64,000 bases of DNA from Earliella scabrosa (GCA_022605405.1 JABYQQ010000016.1:744001-808000), one strand, 5' to 3'. Positions 11,909-26,116 are shown, counted from the first letter of the stretch. The notes: generated by a model not told the origin, from the sequence alone. Translations and numbers: made by a program.

Positions 11909-13674
11909 TTAACGGCTCACAAACAGTCCATCGTGCGACGCATGCAGATTCAAGTTCCTGATAGAAATCTCTTCCAACTCTGGCGAACCGTGGGGCTGGG
12001 CCCGAGCGACTCGGTACGGGAGCGTAGAGCGCACCACGCCCCGGAAAACCGACGTCTCGTCCTCCGTGTAATAGTCCGAGATCCACTCTTGCGTGGGGAA
12101 AACACCGCCTTCTGCGTTGTTCGCTGCCGCCAGGGGATGCAAATCAAACACCAGGATTTCCGACGAATCGCCAGTTGGATAGTCGGACCAAGAAGGGGGG
12201 AAGTTTAAGATGATCGCCACTCGTGACCCCCTCGAGTCAAGACTCCGAGTCTGCAGCATGCTGGGTCGCGGGAGGATCATCAGTCGCGCGCCTGGCCCAC
12301 AAGCAATCAAGTCGTCCCACGGAACGGGAGTAGGTCCTGCGTGTAAGGCAGGGGTCCCGACTCGACGACGTAGAACCTCGGCAATGGTGGCAGCAGGTAT
12401 GAACACGACGACCGAAATGGACACTGTCTCGGGGCGGCGGGTGTCTTGTATGTGGTAGATCAAGACCAGGACCGTGAGGTCGGGGTCGTATTGGAAGTGT
12501 GGGGTGCCGTTGATACCGCTGTAGGTTGGTGGTTGTCGGATATGAAAGGAGTGACGATCTATGGCGAGTCCGTGTGCAATCGGAGGTAATTGGAACTGAC
12601 ATGCAACCTGAACTTCCCCGTGCGCTGGAATGGTGTAGAAAAGGACATCCGTTCCTAGGGTCTGCATGATATGGGAGTTGTCCAGTAGGCGGTATCGTGC
12701 ATGCCAGTGATATATTCCAACGGGAAAGTTGGGGGCGTCCTCGACCTGACGAGGCGTTGGTTGGTAACAACGGGGTAGTATTGGGGCAGCAAGACTCACG
12801 CAAGTGGTCTGACGCCACACAAGCTCGCCGGTCTTCCAGTTGTAGACATGCATCTCGGGTCCAACCAAGGCATGGAACATGGTGCACACAATAAGATCGC
12901 CAGCGATGCATAGTTCTCCATGTTCAAAGCGCGTCCGGGAAAGCTTGAGAATCCAGGGCAGTCGTGCATGTCGAGCCAAGGGATGGGGTGCCCCGTTTCC
13001 CGAGAGCGACAACAGATAGCATCCATAATCTCTGTCGCGCAAGTTAGTGAGCGTGTCGAGTGACTGCACCGCCAACGCGAGGCTCACCCCTCCAGTCCCT
13101 GGCCCAAACCAACCATAGCGATCAAGTCTTGGGCATCGTCAACAGCAACAGTGATGCAGTGTTCCTCCGCAACGAAGTAGTGCTCGTAGTTCACGTGCCA
13201 GGACTGTTCAGATATGTTGAAGAAGAAGGAAGCCGGTCTGTGCACCCTGACATGTTCTCCGCTTCCGTAGACCAAGGCATCGCCAACCGAGCCGCATCTC
13301 AATGAGTGTTTGAGGCCGAGTGCATACGGCTGGTATACGAGGCAATATGGAACCCGGTTGGCATTCCATGCGGATTGGTGGGCGTGCAGAGCCTTGGATC
13401 GTTCCATGGTTGACACTGCACCGGGCGGACCGTTTACCATGCCTGCAATGGCGAGTTCGATGTGATACTGCAGTACAGTCGAGGTCTTGATCATATCGCG
13501 CCAGGTATTGCAAACCTTACGATGGAGTAAGTACCAATATTCTGCGAGTTCGACAAGCATCTATACCTTCCGACACGTCAGGAGGTCGCGTCCGTCTAGT
13601 TCCCCGAGTATGTTCGTTTGAAGCTCCTCTGGTAAGGCCAGTAGGTGTAGTGAGGTTACGAAGGACGTTAACAT
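11909..13674 (-). CDS. F-box protein
   Basis: Probable substrate adaptor of an SCF ubiquitin ligase. The start is placed at 13674 (MLTSFVTSLHLLALP). Residues about 8-50 form the F-box: LALPEELQTNILGELDGRDLLTCRKV, then a small intron (about 13559-13510), then CNTWRDMI. The remaining roughly 500 residues are the beta-rich tail of unknown fold common in agaricomycete F-box proteins, with no recognisable WD40 or LRR units. Further introns lie near 13085-13030 and 12800-12746, the latter starting GTGAGT after QTTC. The reading is intact to the stop at 11909. F-box families are strongly expanded in basidiomycetes; the target is unknown. Confidence 0.75.
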
Positions 13675-14573
13675 CGTAGGGATAGAACACTGAGTTCCTC
13701 TGTAGACTGGGACACTCGCGCTAGATGAGGGTTTCAAGTAAGCTTCAACGACGTCAACGCCACGCCGCCATTGCCAAGAACAAGCGCCAACTGACAACGG
13801 AGGCGTCTATGGGCCGTGGCTGACCCGGCGACCACGCATGAGTCTAGTACTAGTAGTAGCAGTTCCTTAGGTGCTCAGCGGCCACCCTCGCGATCATATA
13901 TTTCAGACGAACGGTAGACTACTGCTAGATTGACCAACAGAAGTCCGTCCGTGGCAAGTTGCAACACGTACCTGCCTAACTTGAACCCCACACGCCGCAA
14001 CCGGTACGGAAACGAGCCAGCAGTGCGCCCGACCAGATCATCGCACTTACGCAGCAATCTTAAGGAGGACCCCAAACATATTGGGACGCATTGAGGAGGG
14101 CCTTGGGGGAATGATCAAGAGAAGGCAATAAACATTGACAAGGGGGGCGTGAGCCGAGACTATCTACAGGGGGTTCTTCGTGCCATGGCTGTTGTACAGA
14201 GATTGTGGATGAGAAAACGACTGCGAGACGTCTAGGCTCTATCTATCGTGATTAGAGGACGACGGCGACGGACGGACGGAGGGCGAAAACAAGGAGATGA
14301 TCAACATGAACGACTACATCACAACGTGAAAGACGGTGCGGCGTGCAAGAAGTCGAAATCAATCATACACAGCTGAAGGTCCATTAGGATGTCAAAAAGT
14401 GACCATAGAAGCTTGAAGCAAGCCTGGAGTCGAATCATCAAGTCTACCCCGGGGCGATTACTTGCGGTGGCCGCTGGATTATTTTACAGGACTGACGACG
14501 AGGGCCAGTCAAGGCGGAGGTCTACGTCGAAGTCGAGGTCGTGAGGCGATAGATAGTCGTAGGCATGGCCCTC
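13675..14573. other. Intergenic region between F-box and trehalase genes
   Basis: No supported gene. A 66-codon minus-strand open frame (13875-14075) has no domain or splice support. The part nearest 14573 is probably the 3' end of the trehalase gene, and the part nearest 13675 the F-box promoter. Confidence 0.5.
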
Positions 14574-17500
14574 CTAATAATGAGTGGACATATCGGGGAC
14601 GTCGAACGGCGACATGGCCTGGCCCATAGGCGCCATGACGGGCGAAGAGAGCCTGAGCGTGTCCATGGCGAGACCGAGAGGGTCGTTTGACGCGTACGCT
14701 TGAGGAGGGGGCTGGTTGAGCGTGTTGCCGAAGAAGACCTCTGGACTTGTGCATGCCGAGACGGCACGCCGCATGCCCGTTGAGAGGTACGTCAGACCAA
14801 CTTGGTACGCGGCTGAGAAGAAAGCTAATGAGACATGATATTGAAGCAAAGGAGGCAGGGAAACACACCGTTCATCCAGCCGAAGCCTTCTCTTGGTACC
14901 ATCTTGAAGTCGATACCCTGGTTTCCGTACTCGGCGTCGACGAGGTGAGACAGCTTCACGGCGTCGAACTTCTCTGGCACGACGCCATTGAAGTCGACGA
15001 ACGCGGTCGTCATCCTGTTCGGATTCCCAGAGGTCAGACGCATACGCATGTATGGAAGATTCCATGACATACATGTAAATCCACCTGTACGCCAAGCGTT
15101 GTGCGTCCTCGAGGTACCCATACCGTTCCAGTCCGACCCAGGTCATGATCTGGTGCGGGGGCCAGGCGTACCTGGGATCCGACGAACGTGTCAGCCTACT
15201 ACTCCACCACATCACACACCAGGGAGGTACTCACGGGTAGTCCCACTGACGGTTCGGACGGTCGAGCGAGATCTTGCCCCTCGACTCCTCCGTTCCAGAC
15301 ACAAGCCCACCGAGCACCTCGAACTTCTTGAGCGACTGGGAGCTATACCGCACGTCAGATCGTCAGATCACACTCCACGACCTCGGGTCGGCGACAGGGG
15401 GGATCGAGACTCACATGAGCTTCCAGCACTGCTCCTCGCTCGCGCACCCGGCCCAGAGCGTCCAGAACGCGGTCACACTCTCGTACAAGCTCTGCTTCTC
15501 CTGCACCGTGTCGTAATCAAAGTACAGCGCCTTGCTCTCGTTCCAGCAGTACTTGTCGATGATGCCCTTCCGCCACTCCGCGCGCTGGAACCACTCCTCG
15601 CTCTTCTGCAGACGACTTCGGGACCTTTCCCACTTGCTCTTGTCCGCGTACGACTCGGGGCTCGGAGGGAAGGGCGTGAGCGGGAAGTCCTCGTCGAGCT
15701 CGAGCTCGTCGTCGAACACTTCGCGGATGGCAGTGCCGATGTCGACCTCGTACTTGTACAGGAGCGCTTGCAGGTCGATGGTGCCGAGGTTGGCGCAGCG
15801 CTTCTCGAACCGATACGTGGTGTCGTGTCCCGATTCACGCACCGCGCGATCGTGGAGGAAGTACTCGTCAAGCTGGGGCTCCTTGATCGTGCCATCGTTG
15901 TAGCGCTCGCTGAACTCGTTGATGGACAGCCCATGCTTGGCGGCATACGGCTCGAGGATGTGCGTGAAGTGCGTGGCCTCGGTTTCAGGAGGGATGCCCA
16001 GGCCGTCTGGACGGAAGCGGGAGAGTCCGGTCTTAGGGTCCATGCGAGGCTCAGCTACCCAGATCGTGTGGTACTCCTTGATCGCGGCCTGGATGGCACG
16101 CTTGAGCCACGCGCGGTTTTCCTCCATGTCGGACCGGTCGAGCTGGTTGTAGATCTGGAGCGCCATGTCTGTTAGGAAGGGCGGCTGCGTCCGGCAGAGG
16201 TAGTAACTCCGCGATCCGTTCAAGATCTTCCCGTAGTGCTTGATCTCGAAGATGAAGTGGTCGACCATCCCCTTTGCCATGTTGACGTAACCATCAACGA
16301 GGAGACCGAGCGAGATGAAATACGAGTCCCAGTTGTAGAGCTGGGAGTAATGTGAGCGCGAGATGACTAAAAGATCATCAATGACGCACCTCATTGAAAC
16401 GAGCACCAGGCACAATGAAGGGAATGCCCTTCAATGTTTTGGCGCCCTTGCTGTCGGTGACCTCCTGCATCGCAAGCGCGAGAATACCTGGCTTGTTGTT
16501 CAGGCTCTTCACGTACACTGGATCGTCTGGCTTGGGCGGGAGGACCTGGACGTCCAGGTTAAGGTGCGGCTTCTCCCGCGCAACCTTTCGGTAGTATTCC
16601 GCCATGGCAGGCTCGCCGTGAGGTACGTATATGCGCGGGTTGATGCGTCCAGTGCGGTTCTTCGGGTCGGCACAGATGATCTCCAATCCGTCGCCGTCAA
16701 TACGACGAGTGAGTGCATTCCAGAACGAGTTCTTGATCATGCGCGAGAGGCGGTCGACAGGGTTCTCGGTGAGGCGCGCTTCGTCAAGCACGATACGTTT
16801 CCGTCCATGGTCTCGCGCCAATGCAAGCTCCTGCAGGAGATTGGACAGCATATAGGTGCCCTACATAACGTCGTTGTCAGTACGCTGCCTTGACAGAAAT
16901 CCGCGGACAACGATAACAGCGTGGGTCTCCAAGGTATAAACGCCATTCCGGGTCAACATCTCGACAACTAGGCCAATTTCACCCCTAGACGCGTCAATCA
17001 ACATCTAGATCGACACCCCACAGCGGAGGCTGGCGCAACGCGCACACCGCCATATACCCTCGCCGCTCTTTCTCCCCGGATCACATACCACCTCTCGAGC
17101 GCACCACCCGGTGACCTCTGACAAGCCGAGACCACCGGATAAAGGGGAAGGGAGAAAGAAGCTCAAAATAACACCACGAGGGCCAACACTCACGCGAATG
17201 TCAAAGCTCTTGAAACCGTTGCTCGTCGCGGTGCCAAGGGCCATCAACTTCGGGCCGGCGTCCGTGACGGAGATTTGGAAGTCGCCGTCAGTATCTTCCT
17301 GCTCGAGGACGACACGGATGGTCTCCTCGACGTCAATGAGGAATCGACGGGGCGCAGAGCTCTTCTCGTCGTGGGACATCCGGCGCGCCCGCTGGTGGAG
17401 CGCGTCCTGGAACGCAGGAGGCCGCTTGGGATTGTAGCCATGGGCGAAGGACTGGATGTGCGGCGAAAAGGCGGGGGATGGTTCGTGGATGAGTCAAAGG

Positions 17501-17661
17501 AGGCGCGGGTGGCACAGAGAATGGCAGCTTACCGCGCTGTAAGTCCGTGCGCGACTGAAGCGCTCCTCGCCACCGTAGTAGGTGCTGGCCTCGCTGTTGA
17601 CGGGCCTGTGGTGCTCGTCGACGAAGTTTACACCCGTCGGGTGGGTGAGTGCGGGTGCCAT
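14574..17661 (-). CDS. NTH1: Neutral trehalase (GH37)
   Basis: Cytosolic trehalase hydrolysing trehalose to two glucose in stress recovery and germination. The start is at 17661 ([11 protein letters not shown]); there is no signal peptide, which fits the neutral type. An EF-hand-like Ca-binding segment ([18 protein letters not shown]) follows the basic RARRMSHDE stretch. Next are [20 protein letters not shown] and RIYVPHGEP. Trehalase signature 1 is PGARFNE joined across an intron to LYNWDSYF. Signature 2 is QWDYP joined across an intron to [13 protein letters not shown]. The C-terminus has GVVPEKFD and GFGWMN and ends at 14574. Both signatures are complete, so the enzyme is probably active. 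The fungal neutral type is normally controlled by PKA, 14-3-3 and Ca2+; the Ca-binding loop is visible, the phosphosites are not defined here. Confidence 0.92.
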
Positions 17662-18662
17662 GGGGGGTATATGCGACAGAGGGTAGAGAACGGGGACGCT
17701 GGGGGCGAGTGCAGCGAGAACGAGGGCAAGGGACGGTAGGCGTCAGTAGAGAAGGGGCGTCGGCGGGGGTGAAGCTGGGGCGAAGCTGGTGGAAGGAGAG
17801 AGAGATGATGAGCGGAGGGCAAGTGACGATTTGAACGGTGGTGCAGATGTTTAGCGAGCTCTATCGGAGCGCGCGCCGGTCCTGCCGCTGTGGCCTCTGT
17901 GGTTCCGACGACGATCTTGTCCGCTCCCTTCACGGTCACGGTCTGCACGTTGCCTCTGCCTTCGAGCTCGTCGTCGACGAAGGTTCAAAAGGGGATGCCG
18001 ACAGCGGAGGGCGCGCCTTTTGTATGCTGGCGGGGCGCGCGCGTACCCCACATAGCTCAGCTGACCGTTGAAACAGTTACGGCAACCGCTTCCCAACCCT
18101 GCCCGGACAACTTCCCCGCAGTTTATTGGCGTTCATAGGGCGACGCTCGCGACCTCGCACGACGGCGTTATCATTTTCAGGAACTTGTCACCCAGCCAGG
18201 GGTTTGTCATGTCCTCCGAGATCGCATCTTGCGGATGTGGGGAACAAGTGCACGGCCTGTGGTCTATTTGGGACGTCTCGTTCCACCATCTGGTCAGTCC
18301 ATGCCACACTAGTCGTTGTCTGACTTGCTTCCTTCCCAGGAAATGTTCCGACCAGACATATGCTGAGTGTCATCCGCAAGGAACATATGCAAGATCCGAA
18401 TGCCTTCTCTACGGTGGCAGGCGTGCACCGGCATGCATGTGTCGGTGCCGGAACATTCTTCTTCGCACTGTCCCCGAGGACCTATTCGTACTCGCCTTCT
18501 CGCGCGTCGTGGGCAATCTGTCCCAAGCTGTCCCGAGGTTCGTTGAGACCGTCGGGACGCGTGTCTAGGTAGGTCCGCTACAAATTCCAAGCTGTCCCCC
18601 CTGAAGCTCAAGGCACAACACAGACTCCGATTGCCACTCATGTCCGGATACAGGTGGATTGT
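17662..18662. other. Trehalase upstream region
   Basis: About 1 kb upstream of the neutral trehalase start. Several overlapping open frames exist on both strands, but none has a domain, codon pattern or consistent introns, so I read it as promoter and intergenic sequence. Confidence 0.5.
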
Positions 18663-19276
18663 TCACGCCACGAGAAGGATGCAATCGTATCCTCTACGTA
18701 AGATGGATCCCGGGCGAAGTTGCGATTTGTGAGCGTCTACCGGAGGACGGATGTAAAGTTCGCTCAACTCCCTAGCCCCGCATATCCAGAGTCCAAACTG
18801 AGCCCGGCTTTCATCGAGGTTGTAACGGCACAGTTGCCGCTCTCGCCGCGATGATTCGGCGCGCAATTTTGACCTCTCAAAGTTGCGCGCCGAAGTGTCG
18901 AAGTACTTCTGGACGGACTTGTACCCGATTCTCGTGACGCCGGTGGAGCCCGCGAGTCTATCTCGCTGATTCTTCCAAGTTCCTCCCCATGAAGTTTGGC
19001 CGCGTATGCCCATTTGCGGGCGTAATCATCGAGAGAACAGTAATACGCTTGTTCTTTACCTCTCTCCGGAGTACCAGGACCAGGGGCGCCTTCTATTGTG
19101 ACAAGAGTCAGTATCCTTCGCGTTCCTCCGTTTTCTCTCGCTGATGAATAAACAATACCTGTAGATCCAGCCACGATTGGTTTGTACGAGGTGACTATGC
19201 TGAAAGTGATCATCGGCCGGTAAGCACCCTCGTTCTCCTCAGGAGTTCGCTTTCCCCCATTGGTTGATGTGCGCAT
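18663..19276 (-). CDS. Hypothetical small gene (doubtful)
   Basis: A minus-strand open region starting MRTSTNGGKR at 19276. A plausible intron (GTATTG donor, CTGAC branch, CAATAG acceptor, about 19163-19098) separates MITFSIVTSYKPIVAGST from EGAPGPGTPERGKEQAYYC. Two frames stay open downstream (stops at 18764 and 18663), so the 3' structure is unclear. No domain recognised. The clean intron is the main reason to list it. Confidence 0.3.
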
Positions 19277-20103
19277 TCTAGCCTACTCTATCCATCGTAA
19301 CACCCTGCCATGCGGCACTGCGCCCCTATCATTGACGTCAAGTGCTTGTCAGACGTGTAATCCATGTCAACTCGTGCGCGCAATGGAACGGACGCGCAGA
19401 GTCAATTTGGGAGAAGATAGGTTATTTCCCTGCTCGCAGCCCCAGGACAAAGGATGGGCCGTTCGGCATGTACATACGGTACTCCGTTCGACGTGTTATC
19501 TCTTGACGTCAAACTCGCCCCGCGCCCTCCACGATGTGCGTTGGTCGAGCGCGGGTGAAGCTCAGAGTCCGCCCGGTGTTCCTAATGCTCCGCGCGCATG
19601 CTGACGAGGATGACGTTCCCCGAGAGGGCAAGACGATCGAAAGGTCCGCGCAGTGATAAGCTATAGAGTTGGATTATGTACAAAATACATACAAAGGAGC
19701 GGCATCGCGATTGATGCGAGCGATGTGGGCGAGATGGGAGTGACGGCGGGTAGGGATGCTCGGAGGTCGGAGTCGTGCAGGGCGAGCAATGTGGCGTGGT
19801 CGGAAGCACGGTCGCCATGTTTGAACGGGACGAATCCGCGCGCATGCACGAGGCGTGGGCTGTGGCAGGCGCAGGAGGAGGTCGTGGAGGGAAATAGGCC
19901 CGAGCCAGATGGGCTCGCGGGTTGCAACTTACGGCCACGGGTAAATGCACGCCTCGCAGCGAGCCCGTGCGACCCGCTCGGCGCGTGCAAACGAGCTGGC
20001 GGAAATATATCGTTCCTCGTCGCTTAACGCGATGTGCACCTTCCCAAGAGCCTTCACGTCCCCGTCTTCGCTGTGAACGCCAGCGAGCCCCACCAGCTGC
20101 GCG
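19277..20103. other. ABC transporter upstream region
   Basis: Between the doubtful gene and the ABCC transporter start. Overlapping open frames on both strands look like GC-rich chance frames. Probably promoter. Confidence 0.5.
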
Positions 20104-23100
20104 ATGAGCTCGAGCACAACCCTGGGCATGGTGGCGCAGCATGCGTTCCGCATTCCGACTCTCGACGGGCCCGCCACGGCACTAGCCTGCCCCTCCGTCC
20201 CTTTCTCCGTGCCAGCCTCGGACTCCGCTGGCCCGCTGGGCGACATCCTCGACATCCCCCACCTCCGTCTCGTCCTCACCTCCGTCCTCCCCGCCAGCGC
20301 CGCCCTCCTCGGCCTCGGCCTCGACCTCTTCTCCCGCCTGTCGTACCCCGCCCCCGTCCGACGCGTCGCCCGCACGCTCACCAGCCCCTTCCGCGACTTT
20401 TTCACGCTCCAAGACGTCGAGGCGCCCACCCCGTGTCCGCTCCACCGTGCGCCGTGGAAGGCGCGCGTCCTCGTCCTCGGGTCCGTCGCGCAGAGCCTCG
20501 GATGGCTGGCCGTGTTGGCGTACGAGCAGGAGGTCGGCGAGTGGCAGGGCAGCCTGAGGGCGGGAGTGGCGTTCTTAGCCTGGGTGCGTCTCCGTCTGCG
20601 CTCTGTTCCGGTGCGGGGGCTTCGCATGCTGATCCACCGCCCCCGGATTCGCGGCGTTGCAGACCATCGCGTTCACGCGAGTCCTCGTCAGGCCGCCAGT
20701 CACGCCCCCATACCTGCTCATATGTTTTTACGTGACCTGTGTGGTCGCGGCGCTCTACGACATCGCCGCGCTATTCCTCCTCGAGCCGCGCGTTCAACCA
20801 GTCTTGGTCGCGCTCGCCTCCTTGCAGCTCTGTGGGTCGGCGCTGCTCATATGGATCGCGGGGACGTATCCCTTGCAGGAGACCTGGCCAGGACCGAATG
20901 TCGCGAGGCCATCGGATGTGAGTGCTTCTAGCCTGCGCGCCGAGTACATGTGTGCTTCATATTGCATGCTTCCGCAGCCATCGTCCAATCAGTTCACGAT
21001 GCCCGAGGATAGCGCGAACCTCTGGACCTGGTCCACGTTTTCATTCGTCGAGCCGCTCTTCAAGGTGGCCAACTCACGCACCGTCAACGACACAGACGTA
21101 TGGCAACTCTCGCCCTTATTCACACACAAGAACATATTCAAAAAGTACCTGCAATATATATCTGAGTGCGTCTTCTCAGCAGGCTTCGTGCGTCCGACTG
21201 GCATTGAAGTTCAATGACAGATACCCGACGCACTCACTACTACGCTACCTACTTGTGTCAAACTCGCTTGACTTAATTCTTGACGTCTCTCTGGAAACCT
21301 GGAGCGCCACCGTTGGTAGGTATATGCGGTGCTGGATGCGCATAGAGGCTGACGTACCACGTAGGATTCGTTCCACCATACGCCCTACAACGGATATTGA
21401 AGGCGCTTGCCGACCCTAATCCCAATGCAAAGAACACCGCCTATCTCTTCGCAGTAGTTGCTTTCCTCGCGAACCTATCATTCGCTCAGGTCGACGTTAA
21501 CCAGTTGTGGTTTACTCGGCGATGTTACGAACGCACCCGCGGACAGTTATTCTGCGCCCTGCATTACAAGTACGCACTCCGCTTGGTTCTTTGCCCCCCA
21601 GCGAGCTCACGAGAGACACTATGCTTACAGGGCGCTGAAGAGACGTGATGTTGTAGGGAAGAACACGCAGAAGACCGATGCTGACCAGGAAGAAGACGAA
21701 GGCAATGCTGATTTAGGCAAGATTGTTAATCTCATGCAGTGGGTCCATTCTGTGCCTGTGACATCCGCATATACTCACGGTCTTCTGAATAGAGGAGATG
21801 CGTATTCTGTTGCCTACCGGTTCTGGCAGTTCTCGGGCTTCTTCCTCGCGCCTCTACGATTGACCATCGCACTGATCTACCTCTATCGGTGAGTGTTCCG
21901 GCATTCCGTGTTTCTGTCCTCCGGCTTGCGTGTGCGACCTGTTTCTGACATACCGGACCGCAGCGTGCTCGGGTGGAGTGCGTTCACTGCAGTCGCGGTC
22001 ACGATCTTGGTTTATCTTCTCAACTACCCTTTGGCCAAGTACGATGTCTATGTGCGTTGTAGCGTTGGCTTCCCGTGGGCGGTGAACTCAAACGACAGCG
22101 AGATAGTTGATGCGCCAGAGCTGGAAAGCGTCAGACCGGAGGATGAACACTGTGAACGAGCTATTCCAGAACATCCGTTTCCTCAAGTTCTACGGCTGGG
22201 GTGCGTATACGCCCTCTCTCTGCCTGTGTCCTGTGGTTCTTTGCGCGAGTTCTGATTGAAGGACGTGGGGGCAGAGTTCCGCTGGAGTGAACGTGTCAGA
22301 GAAGCACGAGAGTTAGAGCTCAGGTGGCGCGTCAAAGCGAACATCGTCGACGTGCTGATCACCTTCATCTGGAACTGGATGCCGTCTGGTACCGCGCTTG
22401 CGACGTTTGTCTGCTACACGATCATCGCGAGGCAACGGTTGACGGTCGCGACTGCCTTCACCGCCATCTCTCTCTTTTCGTATCTTCAGCGTCCCATGAT
22501 AGAGCTCCCCGAGCAGGTTTTCGCCATGCTACACGGTACGTACTTTCAGTTTTTCTCTTTATTCATTCATACCCCTGACGGATTGTGATGATGTATGTAG
22601 CCTACGTTAGCATGCAGCGTATCCAGAAGTTCCTTGCAGAGCCCGAGGTGCCCGACTGGGCGTCGTCCTTAAAGAGAAGCGCGCAACCGACCTCGTCCAA
22701 CGAGACAGAGATCGGGTTCGACGACGCACGCTTTGAGTGGGACATTGCCGCGCCTCAAGACGCACCTTCCAGGTTCACTCTCGGCCCCTTGGATATCAGG
22801 TTTCCGCCTGGTAAGCTCTCGCTTGTGAGCGGTCCCACTGGGTCAGGCAAGAGTGCTCTGCTCGTCGCGATGCTGGGGGGTATGTGAGCCGTAGCGTATA
22901 CCTCTATATCTCGCTGACATCACTTGCCGGGCAGAAATGCACTGCACATCCGGCCGGGTTATCCTGAACAAGGCCGGGCATCAAGTTGCGTACTGTGCAC
23001 AGAACCCGTGGCTCGAGCATGCGACTATTCGGGACAACATCATCTTCGGTGCCGGCTACGGGTACGATGAGGCGCGATACGAGGCGGTTGTTGAGGCGTG

Positions 23101-26100
23101 TGCGTTGGCGAAGGACTTCGAGATATTCACGGCTGGAGACATGACGGGTATGACCGTGTTTTGGTCAGCTCCCGCATGTCTGCTCATACAGATCTATCAC
23201 ACAGAGATCGGAGAGAAGGGTATCACGCTCTCTGGTGGACAACGCGCTCGGATCGCTCTCGCTCGGGCGCTGTACTCTCCGGCCAAGGTACGCACTTACC
23301 TACTCGTACCTCACCCCGCCGTCTAAAGAGCTTTCTTCTACAGGTCATCCTGCTTGACGATCCGTACGTTTTTCTTCTTAAGCGTTCAGCAGGATATTCA
23401 CCGTTCCTAGGCTCGCGGCGGTCGATCTGCACACTGCAACACACTTGGTCAAGAAAGCCCTATCAGGAAACCTCGCCCGCAATCGCACCATCATCCTTGT
23501 CACGCACCATATTAGCTTGTGTTTGCCGATCGCTGCCCATCTCGTTGAGCTCTCTTCCGGTACAGTGCTACGCAACGGTTCTACGGCAGAGCTGCGAGAG
23601 CGCGGCGAACTCGAGAAACTCGTTCAGGCTGAAGACGCGACCGACGAGGAGGCCACCGAGGCGTCGTCCGCCACGTCTACCGAAGTGGACAACGAAGCTG
23701 ATCTCAGCAAGTCTGTTACTGCGAACGGCAAGTCGCAAAGTCAAGTCAAACCTCAACTGCCGGAACAGGTTCATGCGAAGGACGCGGGCAAGCTGATTGA
23801 CGACGAAGCTCGTGCCGAGGGACGTGTGTCCTTCCGCACGTATTGGACGTATATCAAGGCTGCCGGTCTTGTGTCTTGGATATTAACCTTCGCTCTTCTG
23901 ATCCTCATACGACTTATCAATGTGGGATTCCAGGTGAGCACTATCGTGTATGCATCCTCGTATCCAACCAAACACTGACATTGTACAGTTCTTCCTTGCG
24001 AAATGGGGAGAAGCATACGAGCAAGGACAGCCGATGGCACAACCTGTCTATCATCCGGGAGGCATCTTGGACACCCTCCCGCCTCCGGACGAAGACGTCA
24101 AGCCTTGGCTCATGGTATACTTGTACATCTCCATCGCCGGCGCCCTGTCTGTCTTGTTCTACATCACTCTTGGGTACTATGCGAGCCTGCAAGCCTCCCG
24201 ATCCCTGTTCACCAGCATGCTTCAGCGACTCTCGCGCGCCCCAGCCCGCTTCTTCGACATCACCCCCATCGGCCGCATCCTGAACCGCTTCACGTCCGAC
24301 ATCAACACCGTCGACAACGCGCTCCAGCGGTCCGGCCGCGCCGCGCTGCAGGGGATGCTCAACTTCGTCATCTCGTTCATGGTCATCATCTCCGTCGTGC
24401 CCTCCTTCGCACCCTTCGCGCTGTTCATCGCCTGGCTCTACATCCGTCTCGCGCCCTCGTACGTGCGTGCCTCCCGCGACCTCCGCCGGCTCGAGTCCGT
24501 GTCGCTCTCGCCCGCGTTCGCCGGCTTCGACGAGCTCCTGCGCGGGCTCCCACACGTACGCGCGTTCGGGTCGGAGGAGCGGTACCAGGACAGGTTCTAC
24601 ACCCGGGTGGATAAGTTCCAGTCGTTCGATCACGTCTATGTTCGTCCTCTCCAATATATTTCGTCTGGGTTCGAGTGTCTGACTGACGGTTGTGATGTGG
24701 CAGTGGCTCATCGCCGGGTGGCTAAATTGGCGATATGATTGTCAGTGGTTTGAGCTTTGGGTTCTCCGATTTTGACCGTTTCGCTAATCGCGAGGTACGT
24801 GCAGGTCTGGGATCGGTGGTAGTGTTCATGACAACCCTGTTTGCGCTCGGAACCGGGGTGTCGTCTGGGTACGCCGCTCTGGTAATCCTCCAAGCCGAGA
24901 TCTTTGCCGAGGCTTCAAGGCAGCTTGTCAGGTGGGCATCTGAGTCGTATTATTTCCCTTCGTGCTGCTGACAGCTTGTAGGGTACTTGCTCAAGTGGAG
25001 CTTGATTTCAACTCGGTCGAGCGTATCGTCGAATATCTCGATGTCCCCCAAGAAGCCCCCGCCGTTATCGAGGACAAGAGACCACCGGCCGCATGGCCAT
25101 CAAGCAACGGAAAGCTTGAAGTGCAAGACCTCGTGGTCCGATATGCACCCCACCTCCCAGCCGTCCTCAAGAACATCTCGTTCTATGCCAAACCAGCTGA
25201 GAAGATTGGCATTGTGAGCATATGTTGGGGTCATTCTGGTGCAGTCGAGTCTGATAAGACATGACAGGTGGGAAGGACTGGGTCAGGGAAGTCGACACTC
25301 GCGATGTCGCTATTGAGGATTGTTGAGCCAAGTAGTGGTCACATCATGTCAGTGCGAGCACTCTACTGCGCTCCCATGCCATACTGACATTGCCTGCAGC
25401 ATCGACGGCATCGACATCACTACCATCGGTCTGGAGGACCTACGAACTCGCATTGTGAGTGGCAATTATCCACATCGTAGCATACGCACACTGACGGGTC
25501 TTGTTGCAGACAATCATCAGCCAGGATGTCTCCTTATTCTCCGGGACGCTTAGGAGCAACCTGGACCCCTTCAACGAACACACTGACCAAGAGTGCTGGG
25601 ACGTCCTCGAACGATGTCGCCTTACTTCGATTCTCCGGGGCTCTCTGCAGCGCTCCCAAGGCTCGCACGAGATCACCCTGGACATGCCGATCAGCCAAAC
25701 CGGGTCTCTCAGCGCCGGGGAGCGTCAGTTGGTCGCCATGGCCCGCGCCATCTTACGACGCAGCAATGTAGTCATCCTGGATGAGGCGACCTCGCAAATC
25801 GACTCCGATCTTGACGATCAGGTGAGCCCGAGACGCACCACTCTTCTCATGCTAGCGGGAGTGGGGAACTCATGTTTCTCCGTCGTAGATCCAGCGCACT
25901 ATACGAGAGGAGTTCGTGGGCGCGATCGTCATCACAATCGCTCACCGTCTGAAGACGGTCCTGGACTATGACCGCATCATGGTCCTCAGCTCTGGAGAAA
26001 TTGTCGAGTTCGACACTCCAGACACTCTTCTGCGCACGCCAGGCGGGTTGTTCCGGGATATGTGCCGCGCTAGCACGGACAGGAGGGTATATCAGGCTGC

Positions 26101-26116
26101 ATCGGAGGCTGCCTGA
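20104..26116 (+). CDS. ABC transporter, ABCC (multidrug-resistance-associated) family
   Basis: Full-length ABCC-type exporter with at least 14 exons, starting [10 protein letters not shown] at 20104. Layout is an N-terminal hydrophobic region (to about 20900), TMD1 ([15 protein letters not shown] to the segment before 22600), NBD1, TMD2 (about 23800-24960) and NBD2. NBD1 has Walker [12 protein letters not shown], signature [15 protein letters not shown], Walker B VILLDDP joined across an intron to LAAVDLHTA, and H-loop THH. NBD2 has Walker [16 protein letters not shown], the Q-loop region [21 protein letters not shown], signature [16 protein letters not shown], Walker [13 protein letters not shown] and H-loop AHRLKT. 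The linker between halves is acidic. Such proteins export conjugates, drugs or metabolites across plasma or vacuolar membranes; the substrate cannot be told. NBD2 carries LSAGE instead of LSGGQ, common in ABCC proteins. Confidence 0.9.
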